Positions 48,269 through 56,406 of a DNA stretch of 64,000 bases are shown in pieces. A program made the translations under genes and the position numbers. The stretch is from the NCBI GenBank assembly GCA_038750655.1, contig JBCDGZ010000021.1, forward strand, positions 1 to 64,000, given 5' to 3'. Position 1 is the first letter of the stretch. Every line of letters begins with the position of its first letter. This DNA comes from JBCDGZ01 sp038750655 (lineage in GTDB: Bacteria; Bacteroidota; Bacteroidia; Chitinophagales; Saprospiraceae). Under the pieces are notes generated by a model. It was not told where the DNA came from and made no database searches. It saw nothing but the letters and a program-made list of their open reading frames with translations.

Positions 48269-49600
48269 CTACACAAATGCTTCGTTGAGAACGCGCCCGG
48301 GGACTCTCCCTCCCATACTCTCCTCAAAGCCCAGAATGTGTCCAATGGTCGGTACCACATCGATGGATTCCGCTGCCGGATTGCCCAGTGAGCCCAAGAC
48401 TTGCCCCTGCACCACCTTATCCGGCGGACCGACGATCAGGGTGAAGACGCGCCGCGAATTGGCATCACCCGTATGGTCGTAGGCGCCCAAGCCGTTGGCA
48501 TCGCGGAGGTTGTTCGACTCCAGGTTGCGGCCATGCTCCGGCATACAGATCATAATGGTATCATTGGCTAGCACCGGATGGCTTTGGATTTTATTCCACA
48601 ACCAACCTACGCCGTAATCCGCCCGATGCAGAAAGTCAATATAGGGGCTGAACTCATCGTGGCAGATGTCCAGGTTGGTGGTATTGATGACGGTCAGTTC
48701 CGGAGCAAATTCGTTCATCACCCGCCAGGCTGCGCTGATATTGATCAGATCACCGGTTAGCAGGCTAGGGTCGCTGCCGGGGGTCGCAAACTCGAAGCCA
48801 CCTGGCGTTACGGCAGCATTCATGGAGTTGAGCAAGAAATTCTTGATGCGTTCGCGATCTTCGGGCGTGTTTTGAATGCCAGGCAGATCATCGGCTTGTT
48901 GGAAAAAGTTTTGATCCAGCAGGCCCTTGATTTTGCTGATCCGCTGTACATCGTCCGGCTGATAGGTTTGAGCGCCAGAGAGCTGGCTATAGCCCGATTC
49001 GCCGAAGATAGAGCGGGGGCGCAGGTAGTTGGCGCCGTAGCGAGCGCCGTAGGACTGGTGGCGGCTGTAGTTCAGCGAAGGGTAGGGGCCCAGGCCCTCC
49101 GAGATCCACCAGGCATTGATGGCGCTGCTGGCCGGATCGCAGTGCCGGCGGTAGTATTCGAAGACGGTGGGGAATTCAGGGTTGATATTGAGGTTGAGGC
49201 CCGTTTCGGTGTAGTTGCCGGTCATGGCGACAGTATGGCCGTTGTAGTGACCCGTAGGGCCCTGGCGGTAGAGCACTTCCTTGAAGAGCGTACCCTGCTG
49301 GGACAGCGGTCGATTGAGGATGGGCGACCAGGGTTGGTAGACCAGGTTAGAGGTCGGTGCAGCCCCTTCCAGCATATTGTTCATCACATTACCTTCGGTG
49401 GCCAAGCCTTGATTGGCCAGGTACTGTTGATCGACAGACTCTTGCTGGCGGATACCTCCGGCGAAGAGGACGAAGACGACGTGATTGGCTACGCGGTTGC
49501 CGCAGGAGGCAAAGAGGCGGCCGGTAGGCAGTATATAGGGGACAGAAATCGAAGCGGCAGTGGTTAGGGCTGCTTTTTTGAGGAAATTTCTTCGTTTCAT
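48269..49600 (-). CDS. Tat-exported DUF1501 protein
   Basis: 443 residues with a twin-arginine signal MKRRNFLKKAALTTAASISV (RRNFLK). DUF1501 proteins have an alkaline phosphatase/sulfatase-like fold. Visible are HVVFVLFAGGIRQQESVDQQ at the start, GHYNGHTVAMTGNYTETGLN, VINTTNLDICHDEFSPY, TIMICMPEHGRNLESNNL and AYDHTGDANSRRVFTLIVGP, the last two resembling metal-binding E/DHGR and DHxG motifs. In planctomycetes DUF1501 genes pair with DUF1549/DUF1553 cytochrome-type genes. Here they sit next to small lipoproteins instead. Substrate unknown. Confidence 0.88.
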   Translation of the reverse strand: MKRRNFLKKAALTTAASISVPYILPTGRLFASCGNRVANHVVFVLFAGGIRQQESVDQQYLANQGLATEGNVMNNMLEGAAPTSNLVYQPWSPILNRPLSQQGTLFKEVLYRQGPTGHYNGHTVAMTGNYTETGLNLNINPEFPTVFEYYRRHCDPASSAINAWWISEGLGPYPSLNYSRHQSYGARYGANYLRPRSIFGESGYSQLSGAQTYQPDDVQRISKIKGLLDQNFFQQADDLPGIQNTPEDRERIKNFLLNSMNAAVTPGGFEFATPGSDPSLLTGDLINISAAWRVMNEFAPELTVINTTNLDICHDEFSPYIDFLHRADYGVGWLWNKIQSHPVLANDTIMICMPEHGRNLESNNLRDANGLGAYDHTGDANSRRVFTLIVGPPDKVVQGQVLGSLGNPAAESIDVVPTIGHILGFEESMGGRVPGRVLNEAFV

Positions 49601-49627
49601 GATGGTTCGTTTTTAGGAAGGGGCGGA

Positions 49628-50143
49628 TTAATAAAATTTATATTCATTGGACAAGGCGAAGGCCTGATAGACCAGAACGGGTGTCATATCCGGGTCCTCT
49701 TCGATGGCTTTTTTGATCTCAAAAGTCTCATAGGCCGTTGGCTCCCGGAGGAAGAAGCGCAGGAAGGTCTGTTGAATGAAGCCTTCGATGTCGGCCCGCA
49801 TCTCGGCGTCTGTAGGGATACTGATGCTTGGGCTGTTAACAAAGCCGTTGAGGATCAGCTCGTCGGCCATTTGCTTGTCACCGTTGGCCAGCCGGATTTC
49901 GGCCAGTTGGCTAAGGTCATTTTGTGGAATACTTTGCTTATTGAGGTTGGCGTACAATATAGAGATGTATTGCTCGGCACTCTTTTGCTTCACCTTTTCG
50001 GCATTGGATTGATAAAGCTTTTCCCCGTTGATTTCGTAGATGTAATTGTCTACGACGGGTTGCTTGTTGATTTGGGTCTCTTTTTTACAGGCTGCAAACA
50101 GAAGTAGTAAAAGGAGGGGAAATAGATAACTGCTATTTTTCAT
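49628..50143 (-). CDS. Small lipoprotein with DUF1553-like end motif, DUF1501 cluster
   Basis: 171 residues, lipoprotein signal MKNSSYLFPLLLLLLFAACK (lipobox Cys19). The middle (QYISILYANLNKQ ... QMADELILNGFV) is helical. The C-terminus FLRFFLREPTAYETFEI (127-143) with ALSNEYKFY at the very end (163-171) resembles the RxPTxxE ... LLNSxEF ending of DUF1553 proteins. The same two-part motif occurs three times in the neighbour at 50180. It lies 27 bases upstream of the DUF1501 gene and 36 after the 302-residue gene. Confidence 0.75.
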   Translation of the reverse strand: MKNSSYLFPLLLLLLFAACKKETQINKQPVVDNYIYEINGEKLYQSNAEKVKQKSAEQYISILYANLNKQSIPQNDLSQLAEIRLANGDKQMADELILNGFVNSPSISIPTDAEMRADIEGFIQQTFLRFFLREPTAYETFEIKKAIEEDPDMTPVLVYQAFALSNEYKFY

Positions 50144-50179
50144 TCCAAAGGGTTTTTGATAAATGGGCCAAATGGGGAC

Positions 50180-51088
50180 TTAGAATCCGGCGTATTCTTT
50201 GCTGCTCATTACCCTGCGTTGCAGAGCTTGATAATCGCGATCGTCGGTGAGCCTTAGCGTCGCCTCCCCCATCTCCTCCGAACTGGGCTTGCGGGCCAAC
50301 AATTGCGAATAAATATCCGTAGTCAGCCCCTCATAAAAGCCTGGACTGTTGAGGAGAATGTCCAGAAAATCGCTGCGGCTACTGCCGTCCTGTAAGAGCA
50401 TTCGGCTACTAAAGCCATCCACCATCGTCACTCCTGCTGCCAGCTCAACATCCGTTGGCAGGCGTTTTAGAAAATTCTCAAAACAAGAGAGTACGAAATT
50501 TTCACTGCCCATATTGATTTCCTCATAAATACCATTATCGCAGATGCGACGCATGTAATTATTGACATCAATAGTGCCCTGAGCGTAGTCGATGAAGGCG
50601 CGTAGCAGCAGGTCTAGCTTGTCAATTTCCACCTTCAGCAGGGCGGCCAGAGTGACTTCACCGGCCTGCATATAATCTTCATAGATGTCATTAAAGATGT
50701 TGCGCTGGTCTAGAATATCTGACTTTGGAGTGCCGGCGAGATAGGCACCAAAGTAGATTTCATCGAGGCGCTGGTAGTAGATTTGGAAGTAATCAGCGGA
50801 GGAAGTTAAATCGTTCAGGAAGACCTCGCGGACAGTGGTGCTCAGCTCTCCAGCCCTCAAATCGGCCGTGTAGGCATTCAGCTCTTCAGGGCTAGGCTCT
50901 GTACCAAGGAGGTCAATAAACGCTTTATTGATGTAATTTTGGATTTGTACGGTCGTTACCTGTTCGTAAGGTGGAGCTGTATTGTCGTCAACAATGACGT
51001 TGGTATGGTCTTTTTGTAGGATGGTTTCCTTTTCTGTGCAGGAGGAATAGCATAAGCATAGAACACAAACTAATGTAAAACACCTCAT
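50180..51088 (-). CDS. Lipoprotein with three DUF1553-like repeats, first gene of the DUF1501 cluster
   Basis: 302 residues, signal MRCFTLVCVLCLCYSSCTEK with lipobox Cys17. Three similar helical motifs are visible: FIDLLGTEPSPEEL (58-70), FENFLKRLPTDVEL (203-216) and YSQLLARKPSSEEM (260-273). The second is followed by LLNSPGFY (245-252) and the third by VMSSKEYAGF (293-302). These match the LxxRxPTxxEL ... LLNSxEF pattern of planctomycete DUF1549/DUF1553 proteins. Function unknown; the repeats suggest a partner for the DUF1501 protein. It is divergent from the dipeptidyl peptidase gene. Confidence 0.78.
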   Translation of the reverse strand: MRCFTLVCVLCLCYSSCTEKETILQKDHTNVIVDDNTAPPYEQVTTVQIQNYINKAFIDLLGTEPSPEELNAYTADLRAGELSTTVREVFLNDLTSSADYFQIYYQRLDEIYFGAYLAGTPKSDILDQRNIFNDIYEDYMQAGEVTLAALLKVEIDKLDLLLRAFIDYAQGTIDVNNYMRRICDNGIYEEINMGSENFVLSCFENFLKRLPTDVELAAGVTMVDGFSSRMLLQDGSSRSDFLDILLNSPGFYEGLTTDIYSQLLARKPSSEEMGEATLRLTDDRDYQALQRRVMSSKEYAGF

Positions 51089-51167
51089 GGCGCATGTAGA
51101 TTATTTAGACAATTGGTTAACAGCTCGCTGTATTGTTTATACCGGATTGAGCGTAGGTACCCCCAAG

Positions 51168-51197
51168 GTAATAGTAAAAATTGTGTGTTTGGGGGTA
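51168..51197. promoter_or_regulatory. Inverted repeat between the DUF1501 cluster and the peptidase gene
   Basis: TACCCCCAA (51168-51176) and TTGGGGGTA (51189-51197) are perfect complements with a 12-base spacer, 80 bases upstream of the first cluster gene and about 155 upstream of the peptidase. It is a candidate operator. Confidence 0.5.
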
Positions 51198-51352
51198 AAA
51201 AATACCCGAATGCGGTCAGGAACTTAGACTTTCGTAGTAGGAAAAGGTTTAATGGGAAAGTTTTTTAAAGCGATTTCCAAAAAATAAGCCGACATTATCC
51301 TAATTTAGTCGCCTGCTTTGGGCTTGCCCATTTATATTACTAAAATTATACC

Positions 51353-53596
51353 ATGAAAAGATTATTGTTCGCCTCCCTCTTCATCCTGGGAGCCCTATTC
51401 TGTTTGAATGCACAAGAGGCCATTACTATAGAAGATATTTATACCAAAGGGACCTTCCGGACCCGCTCTGTGGCCGGCTTCAAATTCCAAAATGATGGTA
51501 AACACTATACCCGTTTGGAAAAAAATGTGATCAATAAGTATGATCTAACCACCGGAGAGCTGGTAGGGCCTGTGCTCAATGGCAACCAGATTATCGAAGG
51601 GGCGGGAAAGGACCCTCGTGTGCGGGAAGGCCGGGACGCCGAGAAAGATCGAACTAGCGTGTCTCCACTCCCCACGCAACTGCGCATCAACAGCTATGCT
51701 TTCAGCAGTGATGAGGGTAAGCTGCTGCTGAAAACGCAAACAGAGCGCATCTATCGCCGTTCTTCTAAAGCCAATTTTCACGTTTGGGATTTTAATAGAA
51801 AAACACTAACCGCAGTTAGTGAAGCAGGTAAGCAGCAGTACGCCAGCTTCAATGCAGCGGCGGATAAGGTCGCCTATGTGCGAGATAATGACTTGTACTA
51901 CAAGGACTTAATTAGTGACGAAGAGGTGCGCATTACCAATGATGGGCAATACAACCACATCATCAATGGTGCAGCAGATTGGGTATATGAGGAGGAATTT
52001 TCTTTTGCCAAGGCTTTTGCTTGGTCGCCCGATGGCAGTAAGATTGCCTTCATGCGTTTTGACGAGAGTGCCGTGAAAGAATTTACCATGACCAACTATC
52101 GCGATGGGGTGTATCCAGAGTATGTTACCTTCAAATATCCAAAGGTTGGAGAAACCAACTCCACGCTCAGTATCCACATTTATGATTTGGAAAAAGACAA
52201 GCTGGTCAAGGCCGACATCGGTAAAGAGACCAACATCTACATTCCTCGAATCAAGTGGACCAAAGATGCCGGTACCCTCTGTATTTACCGGATGAACCGC
52301 CACCAGAACGAATTAGAGCTGCTGCTGGCCAATGCCAAAAACGGTAAAACCTCTGTACTACTTAAGGAAAGCAATGCACGCTACATCGCCGAGGCCCATT
52401 TTGATAACCTAACCTTCCTCGAAGATGGCAAACGCTTTATTTGGAGCAGTGAGAAGGATGGTTGGAGCCATATTTACCTCTATGACATGAAGGGCAAAGA
52501 AATTGCCCAGCTGACTAAAGGGCCTTTCGATGTCACCCGATTCTATGGAGTGGACGAAGAGCGGGGAATGGTGTATTACCAGGCGGCCGGAAAATCTCCT
52601 TTGGAGCGGGAAGTGTACGTGGTCAGTATGAATTACCGCAAAAAGCGACTGCTAACCCCCGAAGCGGGTACCAATCGCGTACAGTTCAGCAGTACTTATG
52701 ATTATTTTGTCAATACCCACTCGACCGTCAATAAAGCCCCGACCTACACTGTGTACAGCAGTAAGGGGGAAAAAATCCGCGTGATTGAGGACAATGCCAA
52801 TATGGTCAATGTGCAACAAAACTATGGAGCCCAGCCCGTTGAATTTTTCAACTTCAAAACCAGTGAGGAAGTCGAACTCAATGGTTGGATGATCAAGCCC
52901 GCAGACTTTTCGGAAACGAAGCAATATCCAGTGCTGATGTACGTCTACGGTGGCCCAGGTAGCCAAACGGTACGCAATGCCTTCAGCGGCGGCAATTACT
53001 GGTGGTTCCAGATGCTGGCCCAAAAGGGCTACATCGTCGTCAGCGTCGACAACCGAGGCACCGGCGCCCGTGGCGAGGAATTCAAAAAGATGACCTACCT
53101 GCAGCTCGGCAAATACGAAACCATCGACCAGATCGAAGCGGCGAAGTACCTGGGGAGCTTGGATTACATCGACGCCAAGCGCATCGGCATCTTCGGTTGG
53201 AGCTACGGAGGCTATATGTCTTCGCTGTGCATCCTCAAGGGCAATGATGTCTTCAAAGCAGCAATCGCCGTCGCCCCAGTCACCAACTGGAAGTGGTACG
53301 ACACCATTTATACCGAGCGCTTCATGCGGGATGAGCAGGACAATCCGGACGGCTATAAAGACAATTCGCCCGTCTACTTCGCCGATCGCCTCGAAGGGGC
53401 CTACCTGCTGGTGCACGGTAATGGAGATGATAATGTACATTTCCAGAACAGCGCCGAGATGGCCAACGCTCTCATCAGCGCGAATAAGCATTTTGACACC
53501 TATTTTTATCCCAACAGAAATCATGGCATCTACGGCGATAATGCCCGCAGGCACCTCTATACCAAGATGACCAATTTCTTACTGGAAAACTTATAG
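51353..53596 (+). CDS. Dipeptidyl peptidase IV family serine protease (S9B)
   Basis: Exported peptidase of 747 residues removing Xaa-Pro or Xaa-Ala dipeptides. Signal peptide MKRLLFASLFILGALFCLNA. A beta-propeller (about 50-480) contains the double-Glu motif in DWVYEEEFSFAKAFAW. The C-terminal alpha/beta-hydrolase has nucleophile Ser617 in GWSYGGYMS, Asp near 692-693 in LVHGNGDDNVHFQ and His724 in NRNHGIYGD. This completes the S9 triad. It is monocistronic; no terminator was recognised. Likely role: peptide use in the periplasm. Confidence 0.95.
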   Translation: MKRLLFASLFILGALFCLNAQEAITIEDIYTKGTFRTRSVAGFKFQNDGKHYTRLEKNVINKYDLTTGELVGPVLNGNQIIEGAGKDPRVREGRDAEKDRTSVSPLPTQLRINSYAFSSDEGKLLLKTQTERIYRRSSKANFHVWDFNRKTLTAVSEAGKQQYASFNAAADKVAYVRDNDLYYKDLISDEEVRITNDGQYNHIINGAADWVYEEEFSFAKAFAWSPDGSKIAFMRFDESAVKEFTMTNYRDGVYPEYVTFKYPKVGETNSTLSIHIYDLEKDKLVKADIGKETNIYIPRIKWTKDAGTLCIYRMNRHQNELELLLANAKNGKTSVLLKESNARYIAEAHFDNLTFLEDGKRFIWSSEKDGWSHIYLYDMKGKEIAQLTKGPFDVTRFYGVDEERGMVYYQAAGKSPLEREVYVVSMNYRKKRLLTPEAGTNRVQFSSTYDYFVNTHSTVNKAPTYTVYSSKGEKIRVIEDNANMVNVQQNYGAQPVEFFNFKTSEEVELNGWMIKPADFSETKQYPVLMYVYGGPGSQTVRNAFSGGNYWWFQMLAQKGYIVVSVDNRGTGARGEEFKKMTYLQLGKYETIDQIEAAKYLGSLDYIDAKRIGIFGWSYGGYMSSLCILKGNDVFKAAIAVAPVTNWKWYDTIYTERFMRDEQDNPDGYKDNSPVYFADRLEGAYLLVHGNGDDNVHFQNSAEMANALISANKHFDTYFYPNRNHGIYGDNARRHLYTKMTNFLLENL

Positions 53597-53709
53597 GGCA
53601 AGGGCTGCCATCGCATTTTTGCTGCTCTACTTCGAAAAAGCTGTGGAGTTTGTGGGGGAAAATGTATTATTATCGAGTTATTTAATTTGAACTTTTTAAA
53701 AACCAATTT

Positions 53710-54024
53710 ATGTTACTCTCAACGACAGATCATATCCCCGGCAGAAAAATTGTAGAATCACTAGATATTGCTCGGGGAAGCACTGTTCGGGCGCGCAACA
53801 TAGGACGCGATATTTTCGCCGGTTTAAAAAATCTGATCGGCGGTGAAATTTCGGAGTATACCCGTTTGATGGCCGACGCCCGCGAGCAAGCTATTGACCG
53901 CATGATTGCCGATGCCCGCAGCCTTGGAGCCGATGCTATTATCAATGTTCGCTTTACAACAGCGATGGTTATGGCGGGCTGCTCAGAAATACTGGCCTAC
54001 GGAACGGCCGTAAAATTAGAGTAA
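53710..54024 (+). CDS. YbjQ (UPF0145/DUF74) family protein
   Basis: Small cytoplasmic protein of 104 residues: LLSTTDHIPGRKIVESLDIA at the N-terminus, GGEISEYTRLMADAREQAID in the centre, and ADARSLGADAIINVRFTTAM near the end are the family hallmarks. The fold is a proposed heavy-metal-binding or oligomeric domain; biochemical function is unclear. Its stop is 1 base before the smpB ATG, so the two are translationally linked. Confidence 0.93.
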   Translation: MLLSTTDHIPGRKIVESLDIARGSTVRARNIGRDIFAGLKNLIGGEISEYTRLMADAREQAIDRMIADARSLGADAIINVRFTTAMVMAGCSEILAYGTAVKLE

Positions 54025-54025
54025 A

Positions 54026-54499
54026 ATGGCAAAAGATAAGAAAGACAAAAAGATAGACTTTATCAACCGCAAAGCGGCCTACGAGTATCATTTTCTCGAT
54101 GAGTTCGAAGCCGGGATTGTCTTGACCGGCACGGAGATCAAATCCATTCGTGCCGGTGAGGTCAATCTCAAAGACGCCTACTGTATCATCCGTAAAGGAG
54201 AGCTATTTGTCAAAAGCCTCTTTATTGGCGAGTACAAGTACGGTACCTATAACAACCACGAGACCCGCCGTCTCCGCAAGCTACTGCTTCGCCGTCGAGA
54301 ACTCAAGAAGCTCGAGCGCAAAGTCAAAGAGCGAGGCTTCACCATCGTCCCCTACCGCCTCTACCTCTCAGAACGAGGTCTGGCCAAACTAGAAATCAAA
54401 TTGGCACAGGGTAAAAAATCTTTCGACAAACGCCAAAGCATTAAAGAGCGAGACTCTAAACGTGATCTGGCGCGAATGAAAAAGATACGGCTCAGCTAA
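54026..54499 (+). CDS. smpB: SsrA-binding protein SmpB
   Basis: Binds tmRNA and delivers it to stalled ribosomes for trans-translation, 157 residues. INRKAAYEYHFLDEFEAGIV, LTGTEIKSIRAGEVNLKDAY and the C-terminal KKSFDKRQSIKERDSKRDLA tail are diagnostic. It follows a YbjQ-family gene by one base. I did not see an ssrA (tmRNA) gene nearby. The convergent mannosyltransferase-like gene ends 11 bases downstream. Confidence 0.97.
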   Translation: MAKDKKDKKIDFINRKAAYEYHFLDEFEAGIVLTGTEIKSIRAGEVNLKDAYCIIRKGELFVKSLFIGEYKYGTYNNHETRRLRKLLLRRRELKKLERKVKERGFTIVPYRLYLSERGLAKLEIKLAQGKKSFDKRQSIKERDSKRDLARMKKIRLS

Positions 54500-54510
54500 T
54501 TTTATCCTGT

Positions 54511-56088
54511 TCAATTCGCGCCCGCTTCACTATGCGGCAAAGCAGACAGCGTAGCGGCATCGCTGCGCTTAATCCAATACAAATTTTTAATCGGAACTTT
54601 CTCCTGCCAATCATAGGGATTGTACTGCTGCATCCAATCTGGGAACATCCGATAGGCAGCTTCGAACTCAAAACCCGCTTCGGCCTCTGGCCATTCAAAT
54701 CCTTCTTTGTAAAAGAGCAAATGATCCAGCTCTTCTTGCTTCTCTAACCAAGTGAGTAGTGCCTCATCAGAATCAAAACTCTTCCATTGCAACTGCGGAT
54801 GGACATAATAATTCATCATTAACTTCAAGGTGTTATAAGGACTGCCTTCGCGACTGAGGAGTGTGGTCTGCGCTGAATTTCGTTCGGTATTTTGATACAA
54901 GGCTTTCATAAAGTATTCATTATAATCCAACAAACGATGGATCGGAGGAAAGGTAAAAATTAACAAGAGTACGATATTTTGGGCAATAAAGAAGTACCCT
55001 AACCATCGCTTCCATTTACCCGACTGATAGCGTTTGTTGAAGGCCTCCCAGCCCTGCGCAAGGAGCACGGGAAAGAGGTAGAGCATTGGAAATAAAAAGC
55101 GCAGTTCCTTATGCCCAACTAGCATATGTCCGAGCAGGAAAGGAATACAACTCCACACCCAAATGCTCTGTCGTTTTTGCCAGGCTCCCCAGCCAAATAA
55201 GAACAGTAAAAGTAAGCTCAGCGGCGGGGCGGCCCCCAGCAAAAACTGAGGCAGGTAATCGTACCAGGGCGAGACGCCAAACCCAGCAGCTTTGTCTTCG
55301 ATAATATTGGCATAAAAATAATTGTAAGGCGAGATGACCCAGTCGCCGTAGAACCAATAATCGACGCCGATATTGAGGGCGATCATCAGGCTGAAGCCGA
55401 GAGCTAGCCGGGTGATGGAGGCCCAGGAGCGCCGCTGTACAAAGAGGAGCCACAGGCCCATACCAGCCAGAGCGAAGCCCATTTGGAAGCGCAGGTAGAA
55501 GGCCAAGCCCAGCAGGGCACCGGCGGCTAATTCGGGCCACCGTTTGGTGCGGAGCGACTGGAGCGGAAAACGGAGCAGCAGCAGCACGGCGGCGATGAAT
55601 AATATACCGGAAATGTTTTCGCCGGTGAAGCGGATGTGGAGGTAGGGCATGAACCAAAGGAAGAGGCTGGACAGCCAGAGTAGGCGTCGGCTACTTTGGG
55701 TTTTGAGTTGTGGGGAGTAGTGGAGGGCGACGAGGAGGAGGCTGCCGAAGGCCAAGCAGCTGGTGATGATTTTTAGGAGGAGATTCCAGGTAAATGGATT
55801 TTGGATGCCGAGCCATTGTAGTCCGCTGAAAAAGAACATTGCTAGTGTAGGTTGTAGGCAGGGACGGATTTGTTCGTGAAACTCCCAGGGTAAATCTTCG
55901 GCGGGGCCATTGCCCATTTTGTAGTGGGCAAATTCTAGAATTTGGAAGTGTTCGTCCGGCTGGTAAAAACCGATGCTGGCGAAGCAGGTAAGGAGATGAA
56001 GTAGTAGACTCAAAGCGATAAGCTGTATCAGAGGTAAGGCAATTTCAGCTCCTTCTCTGCGAAGAGAATCAAGAAGTATAATTTTCAT
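54511..56088 (-). CDS. GT22-like multi-pass glycosyltransferase (Alg9/PIG-B type)
   Basis: Integral membrane protein of 525 residues with about ten hydrophobic segments. The first luminal/periplasmic loop reads GFYQPDEHFQILEFAHYKMG, carrying the HPDE/QPDE-type acidic motif of GT-C mannosyltransferases (GT22). LPWEFHEQIRPCLQPTLAMF continues the family signature. It probably transfers a sugar from a polyprenyl-phosphate donor; the donor and acceptor are not known. It is divergent from a second multi-pass protein and near a nonulosonic acid locus, so a role in surface glycan assembly is plausible. Confidence 0.8.
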   Translation of the reverse strand: MKIILLDSLRREGAEIALPLIQLIALSLLLHLLTCFASIGFYQPDEHFQILEFAHYKMGNGPAEDLPWEFHEQIRPCLQPTLAMFFFSGLQWLGIQNPFTWNLLLKIITSCLAFGSLLLVALHYSPQLKTQSSRRLLWLSSLFLWFMPYLHIRFTGENISGILFIAAVLLLLRFPLQSLRTKRWPELAAGALLGLAFYLRFQMGFALAGMGLWLLFVQRRSWASITRLALGFSLMIALNIGVDYWFYGDWVISPYNYFYANIIEDKAAGFGVSPWYDYLPQFLLGAAPPLSLLLLFLFGWGAWQKRQSIWVWSCIPFLLGHMLVGHKELRFLFPMLYLFPVLLAQGWEAFNKRYQSGKWKRWLGYFFIAQNIVLLLIFTFPPIHRLLDYNEYFMKALYQNTERNSAQTTLLSREGSPYNTLKLMMNYYVHPQLQWKSFDSDEALLTWLEKQEELDHLLFYKEGFEWPEAEAGFEFEAAYRMFPDWMQQYNPYDWQEKVPIKNLYWIKRSDAATLSALPHSEAGAN

Positions 56089-56406
56089 AGTCTGCGTTCA
56101 ATTCGATTTTACAATCTGATTTTTTTCTTTCAATACGCAACCATTTTTTTAGAAGGTTGCGTATTGGAGAGCGAATTAAAAACGAATTGATCCCTAAGCC
56201 AACTCACCATTAAATTGCGATTAGAAAGCTAGCATTTGTACATGAATGTTTGTGAGGAAAGAGAATCAGAAGCCATTTTTTAAACGAAAAGTACAAGTCC
56301 GTTAACACAGATTTAATTATTTCTTGAAGCCACTTCGAGGGCCCTTCTATTGTCCTTTATCAATCTTTGTTCTCTCGAAGTAGCTCAGGCAAAATACAAT
56401 AATTAT
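56089..56406. other. Divergent intergenic region (318 bases)
   Basis: Spacer between the GT22-like and DUF6044-like genes. It holds a perfect 12-bp inverted repeat at 56131-56166, and a further ACTTCGAG/CTCGAAGT pair at 56332-56339 and 56374-56381. No perfect TAnnTTTG was found on either strand, and no gene was recognised. Confidence 0.6.
56131..56166. promoter_or_regulatory. Perfect 12-bp inverted repeat
   Basis: CAATACGCAACC (56131-56142) and GGTTGCGTATTG (56155-56166) with a 12-base T/A-rich loop. A T-rich run precedes it on the plus strand and no T-run follows it on either strand, so it is more likely regulatory than a terminator. Confidence 0.55.

Noticed and set aside
48872..49567. 231-codon plus-strand frame opposite the DUF1501 gene
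   Set aside because: It is nested in the DUF1501 coding region; its sequence lacks any recognised motif.
52652..53554. 300-codon minus-strand frame opposite dipeptidyl peptidase IV
   Set aside because: It covers the strongly conserved catalytic domain of the peptidase and shows no family match.
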